In this document: in pieces, positions 1 through 5,792 of the stretch | How the letters are laid out: each line of letters starts with the position of its first letter | How positions within the stretch are numbered: position 1 is the stretch's first letter | Source of the DNA: Planctomycetota bacterium | GTDB taxonomy: Bacteria; Planctomycetota; Phycisphaerae; WQYP01 | Direction of reading: 5' to 3' | Assembly: GCA_021828925.1 (NCBI GenBank) | Contig: JAJZCT010000230.1 | Location: forward strand, 1 to 5,963 | DNA length: 5,963 bases | Program-made: the position numbers and the translations under genes | The notes under the pieces: model-generated | Told to the model about the DNA's origin: nothing | Seen by the model: only the letters and a program-made list of their open reading frames with translations | The model's database searches: none

Positions 1-12
1 AAAAGCTTTCGA

Positions 13-18
13 TATAAT
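13..18 (+). promoter_or_regulatory. -10 box of the tRNA-Glu promoter
   Basis: A perfect TATAAT lies 13 bases before the first base of the mature tRNA, which suits a sigma-70-type -10 element with a short 5' leader removed by RNase P. The matching -35 element would fall before base 1, so it cannot be checked here. Confidence 0.6.
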
Positions 19-31
19 ACGGTGCTCTCTG

Positions 32-104
32 GCCCTCATCGTCTAGAGGCCTAGGACACGGGCTTTTCACGCCTGTAACTGGGGTTCGAATCCCCATGAG
101 GGCA
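32..104 (+). tRNA. tRNA-Glu (anticodon UUC)
   Basis: The full cloverleaf can be folded by eye. The acceptor stem GCCCTCA (32-38) pairs with TGAGGGC (97-103). The anticodon stem CGGGC (59-63) pairs with GCCTG (71-75) and closes the loop TTTTCAC, which places anticodon TTC at 66-68. The T stem TGGGG (80-84) pairs with CCCCA (92-96) around TTCGAAT. The D-arm block TCGTCTAGAGGCCTAGGACA closely matches bacterial tRNA-Glu. The discriminator is A (104). No CCA follows in the DNA (the next bases are GTT), so the 3' end must be added enzymatically. The gene has its own -10 box and sits 68 bp ahead of efp on the same strand. Confidence 0.96.
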
Positions 105-114
105 GTTTTGGCCG

Positions 115-149
115 AGCCGCCGCCGCCAGAGAGGCATGCAGCGGCGGCT
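115..149 (+). other. GC-rich hairpin between tRNA-Glu and efp
   Basis: AGCCGCCGC (115-123) is the exact reverse complement of GCGGCGGCT (141-149), giving a 9-bp stem with a 17-nt loop. Only TTTAG follows, not a real T tract. It is therefore a weak candidate for an intrinsic terminator; a tRNA 3'-processing or attenuator-like structure is equally possible. It ends 22 bases before the efp start codon, just ahead of two tandem TAGAGGAA copies (151-158 and 160-167), the second of which supplies the efp ribosome binding site. Confidence 0.5.
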
Positions 150-171
150 TTAGAGGAATTAGAGGAAATAA

Positions 172-738
172 ATGTCGATTAAAGCTATTGATTTGCGTCG
201 CGGTGTTGCCGTTGAATACAACAATAAACTGTACGTTGTGCATGATTTTGCAAAAGTGTCAAAAGGGAATTGGCGTTCGTTCATGCAGGTGAAGCTCAAG
301 GACACGCAGACCGGCAGCATCATTGAACAGCGATTCCGTGTGGATGATACACTTGAGCAGGCCTTTTTAGATCAAAAGCCCATGGAATATCTGTACTCGG
401 ATGCCACAACACACTATTTCATGGACCTCAATGACTTTGAGCAGCTTGAGCTTTCCGGCGATGTGGTGGGTGAAGCGGTCAAATATTTGAAACCCAATAC
501 GCAGGTGCAGATCACCATGTATCAGGGCAAGCCCTTTTCGGTGGAACTGCCCAATACCGTGGAACTGGAAATCACCGATTGCCCGCCAAGCATCAAGGGT
601 GCCACCGTCAGCAATGTCGGCAAAGATGCAACGCTGGAAACCGGCCTGATTATTAACGTGCCGGACTTTATCGCCCAGGGGACGGTGGTACGTGTGGACA
701 CCCGTACCGGGGAATATCTTGGCCGGGTAAACGATTAA
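172..738 (+). CDS. efp: Translation elongation factor P (EF-P), Asn at the tip of domain I
   Basis: EF-P binds the ribosome between the P and E sites and restores peptide-bond formation at polyproline stretches. The 188-aa length is normal. Domain I (about 1-65) is KOW-like, followed by two OB-fold domains (about 66-127 and 130-188). The family signature K-x-A-x4-G-x2-[LIV]-x-V-P-x2-[LIV]-x2-G is matched exactly at 151-170. Aligned without gaps to E. coli EF-P as I recall it (RAG/RRG block and the F at 37), the position of the modified Lys34 is Asn33 in the loop S30-K-G-N-W-R-S-F37. The residue usually modified as lysine (EpmA/B/C) or arginine (EarP) is therefore absent, although K31 and R35 are nearby. 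An AGAGGA ribosome binding site lies 5 bases before the ATG. The gene follows tRNA-Glu and precedes a membrane-protein gene on the same strand. Confidence 0.97.
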   Translation: MSIKAIDLRRGVAVEYNNKLYVVHDFAKVSKGNWRSFMQVKLKDTQTGSIIEQRFRVDDTLEQAFLDQKPMEYLYSDATTHYFMDLNDFEQLELSGDVVGEAVKYLKPNTQVQITMYQGKPFSVELPNTVELEITDCPPSIKGATVSNVGKDATLETGLIINVPDFIAQGTVVRVDTRTGEYLGRVND

Positions 739-857
739 CTCCAACCCGCTGCGGCAGGCAGCGATATCCTGTGCTGAATGCGGAAGTTTCGTGGGATGGG
801 ACCTTCCACCGGCCCCTGGTTACGCTGGCACGGCGGCGCAGAATTGAGACCACCGCA

Positions 858-1853
858 ATGACCGAAAATCCTCCAACGCCTCCTTCGCAAACGCCACCAC
901 AGGATTCGCGATACAAACCGCCCGTGCGGTTTTCCAAACCCAAGCCCCCTCCGCTGCCGAAGCGGTTTTTACTGCTGCTGGTGGAGCCGGAAAAATGGGC
1001 CCAGGCCGCAATGTATCCAACATCCGCGACATTCTGGCCGCTGGTCTGGGCGATTATCATCGGGGCAATATGCGTAGGCTTTTCCATGTCGGCTCATGCC
1101 ATTAAGCCGCTGCAGACATTTGCGGCATCGTATGACCGGCACTATCTTCCGATGGTGTTGGACAAGGGCCAATTGTCAATAATCAAGCCGAAGGGGAAAA
1201 CCAAACTTGTACCCCTGAAGGTGCAAAGTCCTTACGAAACCGTTCTGGTGGATACCAGCCTAAGCGGATCATCGGCGCTGAACACCTATCCGCTGATTGC
1301 ATTGTTTAACCGCACCGATCTGATATTAACCGGAACAAAATTGCGCCAGCCGATGATGGTCATGCCGCTGGCCCAACTGCAGCAGGAAATGCTGCTGGCG
1401 AACGGAACCATAACGCCCGCCGCGGTTAAATCCACTCCGGTGGACAAACTCCCGCCGGTGCAGATCAACGCACAGAGTCTGCAGAACTTTTTTTCAGCCG
1501 TGGCACCGGTGGTGGTGGTGGTGCTGGGTCTGGTGGCAAGTTTGTTTTTTGCCGCAGTTTATGTGGCTTGGACACTGCTGATGGTGTTTTTGACCGGCTT
1601 TCTGGTCATGTCGATCAACCGGAACATTGGCATGCCGCTGAAAGTCGCCTGGCGGATTTCCATGGCGGTGATGATTCCGCTGCTGATTCTGCGCGGATTA
1701 TTGGCCGTTTTTGGTATTGTTCCCGCAATTAATCAATCGCCGATGACGGATCAGATCCTTTACATGGCCCCCATTGGTCTGGCGCTTTGGGCCGCGATAC
1801 TCGCCAATCGTATATTCAGCAAGCCCCCCGGCGGGCAATCCCGCAAACTTTAA
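858..1853 (+). CDS. DUF1189-like multi-pass membrane protein
   Basis: A protein of 331 aa if started at ATG 858. The frame is open back to a GTG at 771 (360 aa), but neither start has a convincing ribosome binding site. The ATG places a Pro-rich cytoplasmic tail (PPTPPSQTPP, KPKPPPLP) directly before the helices. From the ATG, TM1 spans about residues 59-78. A polar, probably extracytoplasmic region of about 135 residues follows. Four closely spaced hydrophobic segments come next (about 216-236, 237-252, 267-289, 300-318). One N-terminal helix, an external domain and a C-terminal helix cluster, with a 'VEPEKWAQAAMYP' entry motif, resembles DUF1189 proteins, whose function is unknown. YIP1-like proteins are an alternative. 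The last four codons (S-R-K-L) and the stop lie inside the 18-bp direct repeat, so insertion of the downstream cassette may have left or rebuilt this end. Real gene: near certain; family: tentative. Confidence 0.7.
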   Translation: MTENPPTPPSQTPPQDSRYKPPVRFSKPKPPPLPKRFLLLLVEPEKWAQAAMYPTSATFWPLVWAIIIGAICVGFSMSAHAIKPLQTFAASYDRHYLPMVLDKGQLSIIKPKGKTKLVPLKVQSPYETVLVDTSLSGSSALNTYPLIALFNRTDLILTGTKLRQPMMVMPLAQLQQEMLLANGTITPAAVKSTPVDKLPPVQINAQSLQNFFSAVAPVVVVVLGLVASLFFAAVYVAWTLLMVFLTGFLVMSINRNIGMPLKVAWRISMAVMIPLLILRGLLAVFGIVPAINQSPMTDQILYMAPIGLALWAAILANRIFSKPPGGQSRKL

Positions 1854-1856
1854 CGC
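1839..1856 (+). repeat. 18-bp direct repeat, left copy (attL-like)
   Basis: TCCCGCAAACTTTAACGC. An identical copy lies at 4104-4121. This copy contains the last four codons and the TAA stop of the DUF1189-like gene plus three bases. The flanking bases differ (A before it here, C before the other copy; C after it here, G after the other), so the identity is exactly 18 bp. Confidence 0.9.
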
Positions 1857-2134
1857 CGTTGTGTTACAAGGTCGCGGGGGAACTCGGCGGTGATTACGCC
1901 CGAGGAAACTGCGATGACCGGAGCGGAGGCGAATGAGAGCATCGAAACAAATGGGGTGCTTCGGGATTGGCCGAATTTGCGCACTGGCCATTCCGAGATT
2001 GTTTCGTTGGCGGTGGTCCTCCAGCCCGCAGTGTTATGCCAGTCAAACACATATCACGGCAGCTTGGCGTATTGGACGCGAAGGATTATCATCAGGATTG
2101 GGTCGTGGTGCCCCCGGATTGCAAGAGGATGGCG
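1857..2134 (+). other. Leader region of the cassette, no convincing gene
   Basis: A 278-bp stretch between the left repeat and the ATPase start. The + strand stays open in two frames. One frame (from ATG 1890) ends out of phase with the operon. The other, from GTG 1967 or ATG 2036, runs into the ATPase frame and would add an N-terminal extension containing LDAKDYHQDWVVVPPDCKR. None of these starts has a ribosome binding site, and I do not recognise either peptide. The region may be a promoter-bearing leader, an untranslated RNA segment, or the decayed remnant of a former gene. Confidence 0.45.
2064..2092 (+). promoter_or_regulatory. Candidate sigma-70-type promoter of the ATPase operon
   Basis: TTGGCG (2064-2069, 4 of 6 matches to the -35 consensus) is separated by 17 bp from TATCAT (2087-2092, 5 of 6 matches to the -10 consensus). 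Transcription would start near 2099, leaving a leader of about 36 nt before the ATG at 2135. This start would also exclude any translation from the upstream ATG at 2036. Prediction by eye only. Confidence 0.3.
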
Positions 2135-3328
2135 ATGTCACAATTAATCACGAAAGTGCACATCAAAAACTACCGGGCACTGGCTGACGTTTCCGTTGAT
2201 CTTCGCGATCTCAATGTGTTTTTTGGGCCGAACGGTGCGGGAAAAAGCACATTTTTGGATACGGTCTGGTTTGTAAGAGATTGCGCGATTCGTAGCGTGG
2301 AGTTAGCTTCGGCGGCCCGCAGCCACGGTATTGGCCTGTTGTTTGACGGGGCGGGCGAGGGCGAACAGATTACGGTTGCAGTATCCACCGGTGAGCTTGA
2401 ATACCAGTTGACTCTTGGTCTTTCCTCCGGCCGAATCGACCCCTTTGCCGGGGAGATATTGCGGCGTTTCAGCGATGGATTACATCTCATCAGTCGCGCT
2501 GCCGGAAGTGATAAGGCGGACTTTTACAACGCGGGAATCCACGATCCGGTGAACGTTGCTCTGCGCGAACCGCATAAACTCAGCCTGGGCCGCTACTTAG
2601 ACTTTGATTCCCGCATCAACGCAGCGGCCAGCTTGGACCGAATCCTCCATTTCGTGCACTTTTACCACTGCAGGCATCTTAACCTATGGTCGCTAAAAAA
2701 TCGGGGTTCGGAAGCGAGCTACGAAACATGGCTATGGGACCGGGGCGATAATCTCTGGTCGGTGTTGCGAAATTTGGACGGCAAGCGACAAATCGACGAT
2801 CGCTACACGACGATTCTTAACTATATGCAGCAAGCCTTCCCTACCTTCGACGGCGTAGTAATGGAAGCGACAGGGGCTTCCAGTGTTTATGGTAGTTTCC
2901 TGGAAAAGGGCCGCCGGAAGCCGATACGCGCGTCCGGCGTTTCCGACGGGCACCTCCAATTGCTTTGCATGCTCACGGCTTTGTTCGCCGAGGGAAAAGA
3001 CCGCGACGCCGTCCTGATCTTTGACGAGCCGGAGATTTCCCTGCATCCATGGGCAATATCAGTGCTCGCGGAAGCCATGAAAACCGCCGCGACGTCATGG
3101 AAGAAGCAGATTTTGCTTGCCACCCATTCGCCCGTACTCATCAGCCAATTCGAGCCAAAAGATATTTTGGTTGCTGAGTCCTGCAACGGCCAAGCCGTGT
3201 TTCAGCGATTGTGTCAAATTTCCGAAGTTCAAGACCTTTTGGAGAAATACGCCGCAGGCGCGCTGTACATGGCGGAGGAGGTCGGCAAGCAGTCAGTCGC
3301 CGCGCCATCCGCGGAGTTGGCGCAATGA
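2135..3328 (+). CDS. AAA/ABC-type (OLD/SMC-like) ATPase of a putative anti-phage module
   Basis: Protein of 397 aa starting MSQLITKVHIKNYRAL. This start is chosen because AAGAGG (2123-2128) sits 6 bases before ATG 2135, and the KVHIKNYRAL opening is how OLD/RecF-like ATPases begin. Walker A is GPNGAGKST (31-39). A divergent ABC signature, SGVSDG, lies at 267-272. Walker B is VLIFDEPE (293-300), with D297 and catalytic E298, followed by ISLHP. The H-loop histidine is H331 in LLATHSP. This is the AAA_15/AAA_21 layout: one ATPase head split by a 220-residue middle region that is rich in aromatic and basic residues and unrecognised. All ATPase motifs look intact. Such proteins dimerise, bind DNA or sense phage, and gate a nuclease partner, as in OLD/Gabija, PARIS or RloA/AbiL-type pairs. 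The stop codon overlaps the next gene's ATG (ATGA), implying coupled translation with its partner. Exact family unknown. Confidence 0.9.
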   Translation: MSQLITKVHIKNYRALADVSVDLRDLNVFFGPNGAGKSTFLDTVWFVRDCAIRSVELASAARSHGIGLLFDGAGEGEQITVAVSTGELEYQLTLGLSSGRIDPFAGEILRRFSDGLHLISRAAGSDKADFYNAGIHDPVNVALREPHKLSLGRYLDFDSRINAAASLDRILHFVHFYHCRHLNLWSLKNRGSEASYETWLWDRGDNLWSVLRNLDGKRQIDDRYTTILNYMQQAFPTFDGVVMEATGASSVYGSFLEKGRRKPIRASGVSDGHLQLLCMLTALFAEGKDRDAVLIFDEPEISLHPWAISVLAEAMKTAATSWKKQILLATHSPVLISQFEPKDILVAESCNGQAVFQRLCQISEVQDLLEKYAAGALYMAEEVGKQSVAAPSAELAQ

Positions 3329-4095
3329 GCAAGCCCGGGGAGCCTGAAAATTGGCGTTTTGTAAAATTTGGGTTATTCGTAACTGGTGAAGGAGAGCTGA
3401 AAATTCTGCCATTGCTGCTGCGGTCGCTATGCGCTTCGGGGCACGGTACATTTCAGGTTATCCGGAAAATTGAACAAAGGTCGCCGATAACTTCGCAAAA
3501 ACGCGAGCTTCGCATGGTAGGCAGCGGCAAGCTGATTCCAGATCGTGACGCTACGGAAATTGGCTATCCCGCCCGCAGGTTTTTGAGGGAATCAGAATTG
3601 CACTTTATCCTGCTTGTCGATGATCTTGAACGGAGCCGGGGCAACCAGAGGCAAGAGGTATTCGCGCGCTACCGCGGTGCCCTTGATAACATCCTCGGCG
3701 AGAACCAGTGGCGCGCGGGCGTGTTCTTTCTTGTGAACATGCTGGAGGCCTATTACTTCGCAGATACCGTGGCCGTAATTAAGGCTCTTGGCCCGCCTCA
3801 GGTGCCACTGCAAGATTGGCCTGACGACGTGGAGTTAATTTCCCACCCCAAAAATGAGCTTTCTGAAATATACCGGTCTTTTAACGAAGTTACGGATGGT
3901 GAGAAAATCGCGGGGTTCCTGAACATGGAAAAGGTACTGGGCAGAACGAACACATGTGCCTCGCTCCGCACACTGTTTGCGTGGTGCTGCACGGCAATGG
4001 CTGAAATCCATGAGGATCGTTTCTGCCTGAGCGACGGAATATATTGTGCCACGACGGGCCGGCAATTGGCCAGTGTGGCGCGAATTTTCGCGTAA
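3325..4095 (+). CDS. DUF4276/TOPRIM-like protein, putative nuclease effector partner of the ATPase
   Basis: Protein of 256 aa starting MSKPGEPENW. The ATG overlaps the ATPase stop (ATGA) and has GGAG (3313-3316) 8 bases upstream. The frame is open earlier, but only across the ATPase gene. Near the N terminus, after a beta-strand, is VTGEGELKILPLLL (19-32), resembling the EGxxE element that opens TOPRIM-like domains of the DUF4276/OLD type. FILLVDDLE (94-102) follows, with acidic D99 and D100 in the place of the DxD metal site. VNMLEAYYFAD (137-147) and SHPKNEL (173-179) resemble the conserved 'E-W/Y-ll-aD' and 'pK..l' blocks of DUF4276. The C-terminal block KIAGFLNMEKVLGRTNTCASLRTLFAW (194-220) also fits that family, whose members often pair with AAA ATPases. 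Metal-dependent nuclease activity is inferred from the motifs. RloB-like proteins are the closest alternative. Confidence 0.65.
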   Translation: MSKPGEPENWRFVKFGLFVTGEGELKILPLLLRSLCASGHGTFQVIRKIEQRSPITSQKRELRMVGSGKLIPDRDATEIGYPARRFLRESELHFILLVDDLERSRGNQRQEVFARYRGALDNILGENQWRAGVFFLVNMLEAYYFADTVAVIKALGPPQVPLQDWPDDVELISHPKNELSEIYRSFNEVTDGEKIAGFLNMEKVLGRTNTCASLRTLFAWCCTAMAEIHEDRFCLSDGIYCATTGRQLASVARIFA

Positions 4096-4103
4096 CAAGT
4101 CGC

Positions 4104-4121
4104 TCCCGCAAACTTTAACGC
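4104..4121 (+). repeat. 18-bp direct repeat, right copy (attR-like)
   Basis: TCCCGCAAACTTTAACGC, identical to 1839-1856 and in the same orientation. It starts 8 bases after the TAA of the TOPRIM-like gene and is followed directly by non-coding DNA that would have continued the original DUF1189-gene/uvrA intergenic region. Confidence 0.9.
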
Positions 4122-4342
4122 GTCATCGCCAGCAGATGGATGATTTGCTGTTGTGGAGTTTGGCCACGGGAATATGCCTCAGCGCCTGTTTGGAAACTCC
4201 GCCGGGAGCGCCTTGGGGCGGCAAACGGCCGTCTGCGGCGTGATGGATCCTCAACATATTCCAGAATATGCTTCGGATCTGCGTTCTTGCATCCATCCAT
4301 TTGCCAAGCCAATGCACCCGCATCGGACTTTTCAAACAGGCT
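4122..4342. other. Intergenic remnant between the cassette and the IS, no convincing gene
   Basis: The 221 bp before the IS target site would originally have separated the DUF1189-like gene from the converging uvrA. Short open frames exist on both strands. On the - strand, one of about 60 codons (start near 4297, stop TAA at 4117-4119 inside the right repeat) reads MDGCKNADPKHILEYVEDP and then turns into Arg/Pro-rich sequence. It has no ribosome binding site and is not recognised. I see no intrinsic terminator with a T tract here. Confidence 0.5.
4255..4270. repeat. 16-bp near-perfect palindrome CATATTC-CA-GAATATG
   Basis: Two 7-bp arms (4255-4261 and 4264-4270) are exact reverse complements around a 2-bp centre. 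This is an operator-like shape; it is too tightly closed for a normal RNA hairpin loop. No adjacent promoter or regulator gene is visible, so it may be coincidental. Confidence 0.45.
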
Positions 4343-4347
4343 CTTAG
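4343..4347. repeat. Target site duplication of the IS, left copy
   Basis: CTTAG directly abuts the left terminal inverted repeat and is repeated at 5831-5835. A 4-bp duplication TTAG with unmatched terminal bases would also fit and would agree with the YTAR-type target reported for IS701-family elements. The 5-bp reading makes both IS ends identical. Confidence 0.8.
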
Positions 4348-4365
4348 CTCGACTTTTGCCATTTT
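4348..4365 (+). repeat. IS left terminal inverted repeat
   Basis: CTCGACTTTTGCCATTTT, an exact reverse complement of 5813-5830 (18 of 18). The transposase stop codon lies only 6 bases inside it. Confidence 0.92.
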
Positions 4366-4371
4366 TTGGGC

Positions 4372-5715
4372 TCACGCGGCACGGCTCAGGTAGTCCAGCA
4401 GCGTAAAGCGAAGATGCCTCGGTAATTTATCAACACCCGTGGCAAATGGCGGGTGTTGAAAAACCTCATGCCAGCATAATCGGCGCACCGCCGTGATCGC
4501 ATCACTGAAGGTAATCTCCTTCTTCGGATACCACGGCTTGGATTGGATAACAGCGCGGCTTTGGCGCGTCATTCGCTCGAACATCAGGCATACCACACTG
4601 AACAATCCCAACAGACACGGTGCCGTTCGCAGCACACTCCTGGCGGACCAGTTCCGTGGCGTATTGAACCCCAAATGGGTGCGGACTTCCTGGAAAGTCA
4701 CCTCGATACTCCAACGTGTGGTGAACAGACTGACGATTTGATCGCAGCCCAGCGTTGGGTCCGTGCCATAGAAGTATTCGTCCCGATGTGTTCCTTCCAC
4801 ATCGTGTACGAATACCCAGCGGAGGGGCACCAGCCCTTGGCCGCTTCTGTACCAATGTCCTTCGCCGCCGACCAATTCAACCCGCCGAGTCTGGCCGCCA
4901 TACCAGTTCACTGTGTAGCGCCGCCGCTTGGCCTTGGCCACCACGGTTTGGGGTGTGGCGAGTTTGCGGCCACGGCAGCGGGGGCGTCCGACATGTGAGC
5001 GTTGCACTGGCGGCGCAGCACATATATTCGCTTGCGGATTGAACCGGCTTATCAACGTCACATGCCGTCGGTGTCGAAAACAGAAGCGTGCCAGGTCGTG
5101 GCTGGCGTAGCCGCCATCGCCCACCAGAATGAACTTTCGCTCCGGAAACCAATGGATGAGCACCGTCATGAGTTGACGGGCCAGATAAATCGGTGTCTTG
5201 TGCCGTCGGCCCTCGGACGCGTTGAGTTCTTCCGGACGATACAGGGCGCAAAGCACTGGCAGCGCCCAGGGCCGGCGAGCAAACGGAAACTGCACATGGA
5301 TCGCCAGCACCACCCATTTGTGTCCCCACACCCAGACAATATGACTGTGCGTGGAACGACAGGCATCGTGATGCCGCCCTTTGCCATACACCCGTTTGCC
5401 TTTGTGCTGTGGGTTCGTGTCGTCCACCGCGCAGACCACCGGTCGATCCGGTGGAATCAATTCCACCACCAGACACGCTAAAACCTTGGCCAACGGCCAC
5501 AGGGACCACACCCGGCGGCATAGCACACGATGAAAATCGCTCCAATGTCCCTGTGCCAACGGTCCGACTGCACGCAATATGCCAGTCACGGTGCGGCACC
5601 GAGACGACAGTATCGCACCGAGCATCAAGAGCACGGCACGGTTGAAAGTTGGGCGTGTGAATGCTATAGAGAATGCCGAGATCAGCGGCTCCGCCGCCTT
5701 GGGCATACGAAACAT
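4372..5715 (-). CDS. DDE transposase of IS701/IS4 type
   Basis: Protein of 447 aa starting MFRMPKAAEP. The start at 5713-5715 is fixed by AAAGGAG (plus-strand 5722-5728) 6 bases upstream; a more upstream ATG (5737-5739) and a TTG lack such a site. It cuts and joins the IS ends. The first catalytic aspartate is in VVCAVDDTNPQHKGK (D98 or D99). The second is D200 in FILVGDGGYAS, the strand-loop typical of RNase H-fold DDE enzymes. The glutamate is E338 in RWSIEVTFQEVRTHLGF, with spacing R334-x3-E338-x6-R345, close to the YREK signature but with Arg for the final Lys. A basic insertion domain lies between the second and third catalytic residues (about 232-310). Length and motif order fit the DDE_5/IS701 group; assignment to IS4 proper is the alternative. 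No frameshift or internal stop is present, so it is probably active. Confidence 0.93.
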   Translation of the reverse strand: MFRMPKAAEPLISAFSIAFTRPTFNRAVLLMLGAILSSRCRTVTGILRAVGPLAQGHWSDFHRVLCRRVWSLWPLAKVLACLVVELIPPDRPVVCAVDDTNPQHKGKRVYGKGRHHDACRSTHSHIVWVWGHKWVVLAIHVQFPFARRPWALPVLCALYRPEELNASEGRRHKTPIYLARQLMTVLIHWFPERKFILVGDGGYASHDLARFCFRHRRHVTLISRFNPQANICAAPPVQRSHVGRPRCRGRKLATPQTVVAKAKRRRYTVNWYGGQTRRVELVGGEGHWYRSGQGLVPLRWVFVHDVEGTHRDEYFYGTDPTLGCDQIVSLFTTRWSIEVTFQEVRTHLGFNTPRNWSARSVLRTAPCLLGLFSVVCLMFERMTRQSRAVIQSKPWYPKKEITFSDAITAVRRLCWHEVFQHPPFATGVDKLPRHLRFTLLDYLSRAA

Positions 5716-5776
5716 ATCGGACTCCTTTCCGGTTCGCATGGTTGTCACTACCTGCAAATCTACGGGGGAGTCCGAT
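5716..5776 (-). promoter_or_regulatory. Hairpin that would sequester the transposase ribosome binding site
   Basis: In the transposase mRNA, ATCGGACTCC (plus 5767-5776) is the exact complement of GGAGTCCGAT (plus 5716-5725). The second arm contains the GGAG core of the Shine-Dalgarno sequence and ends at the base before the ATG. The 10-bp stem closes a 41-nt loop. Comparable structures in IS10 and IS50 block translation of transcripts that read in from outside. Here the predicted own start site also lies upstream of the first arm, so the structure may dampen all transposase translation. Confidence 0.6.
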
Positions 5777-5792
5777 CTTTTTAAAGTCTGCT

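Larger units (their letters stand above)
1839..4121 (+). mobile_element. Putative small defence-type cassette bounded by 18-bp direct repeats
   Basis: Two identical 18-bp direct repeats enclose a compact two-gene operon and its leader, with a spacing of 2265 bp from repeat to repeat. The left repeat covers a gene 3' end and the right one starts only 8 bases after the stop codon of the last cargo gene. Both are common features of site-specifically integrated elements. Related 12-13-bp sequences lie just inside each end (1863-1875 and 4092-4103). No integrase, transposase or inverted terminal repeats are visible inside, so the element would have to be moved in trans or be a remnant. Insertion by repair or illegitimate recombination with duplication of the site is an alternative. 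Confidence 0.5.

Noticed and set aside
32..104. tRNA-Glu as an integration site for a mobile island
   Set aside because: No partial copy of the tRNA 3' end is found elsewhere in the window, and the DNA right after it is the housekeeping gene efp.
771..857. N-terminal 29 codons of the DUF1189-like frame from GTG 771
   Set aside because: No ribosome binding site precedes the GTG. The peptide is Arg-rich and unlike the Pro-rich tail that follows, so ATG 858 is the simpler start. It cannot be excluded fully.
1819..1843. Intrinsic terminator at the end of the DUF1189-like gene
   Set aside because: The GCCCCCCGGCGGGC stretch forms only a short imperfect stem within the coding sequence and is not followed by a T tract.
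1967..2134. Long N-terminal extension of the ATPase
   Set aside because: The AAGAGG ribosome binding site six bases before ATG 2135 and the typical KVHIKNYRAL opening fit the shorter protein; upstream starts have no ribosome binding site.
1839..4121. Integron gene cassette with attC site
   Set aside because: The repeat contains CTTTAAC/GTTAAAG, close to the RYYYAAC/GTTRRRY core sites, but it breaks the consensus at one end position. No paired R'/L' boxes or attC-like imperfect hairpin surround the right copy.
4117..4297. Small - strand gene of about 60 codons downstream of uvrA
   Set aside because: No ribosome binding site, no recognisable family, an Arg/Pro-rich tail typical of spurious frames, and its stop lies inside the direct repeat.
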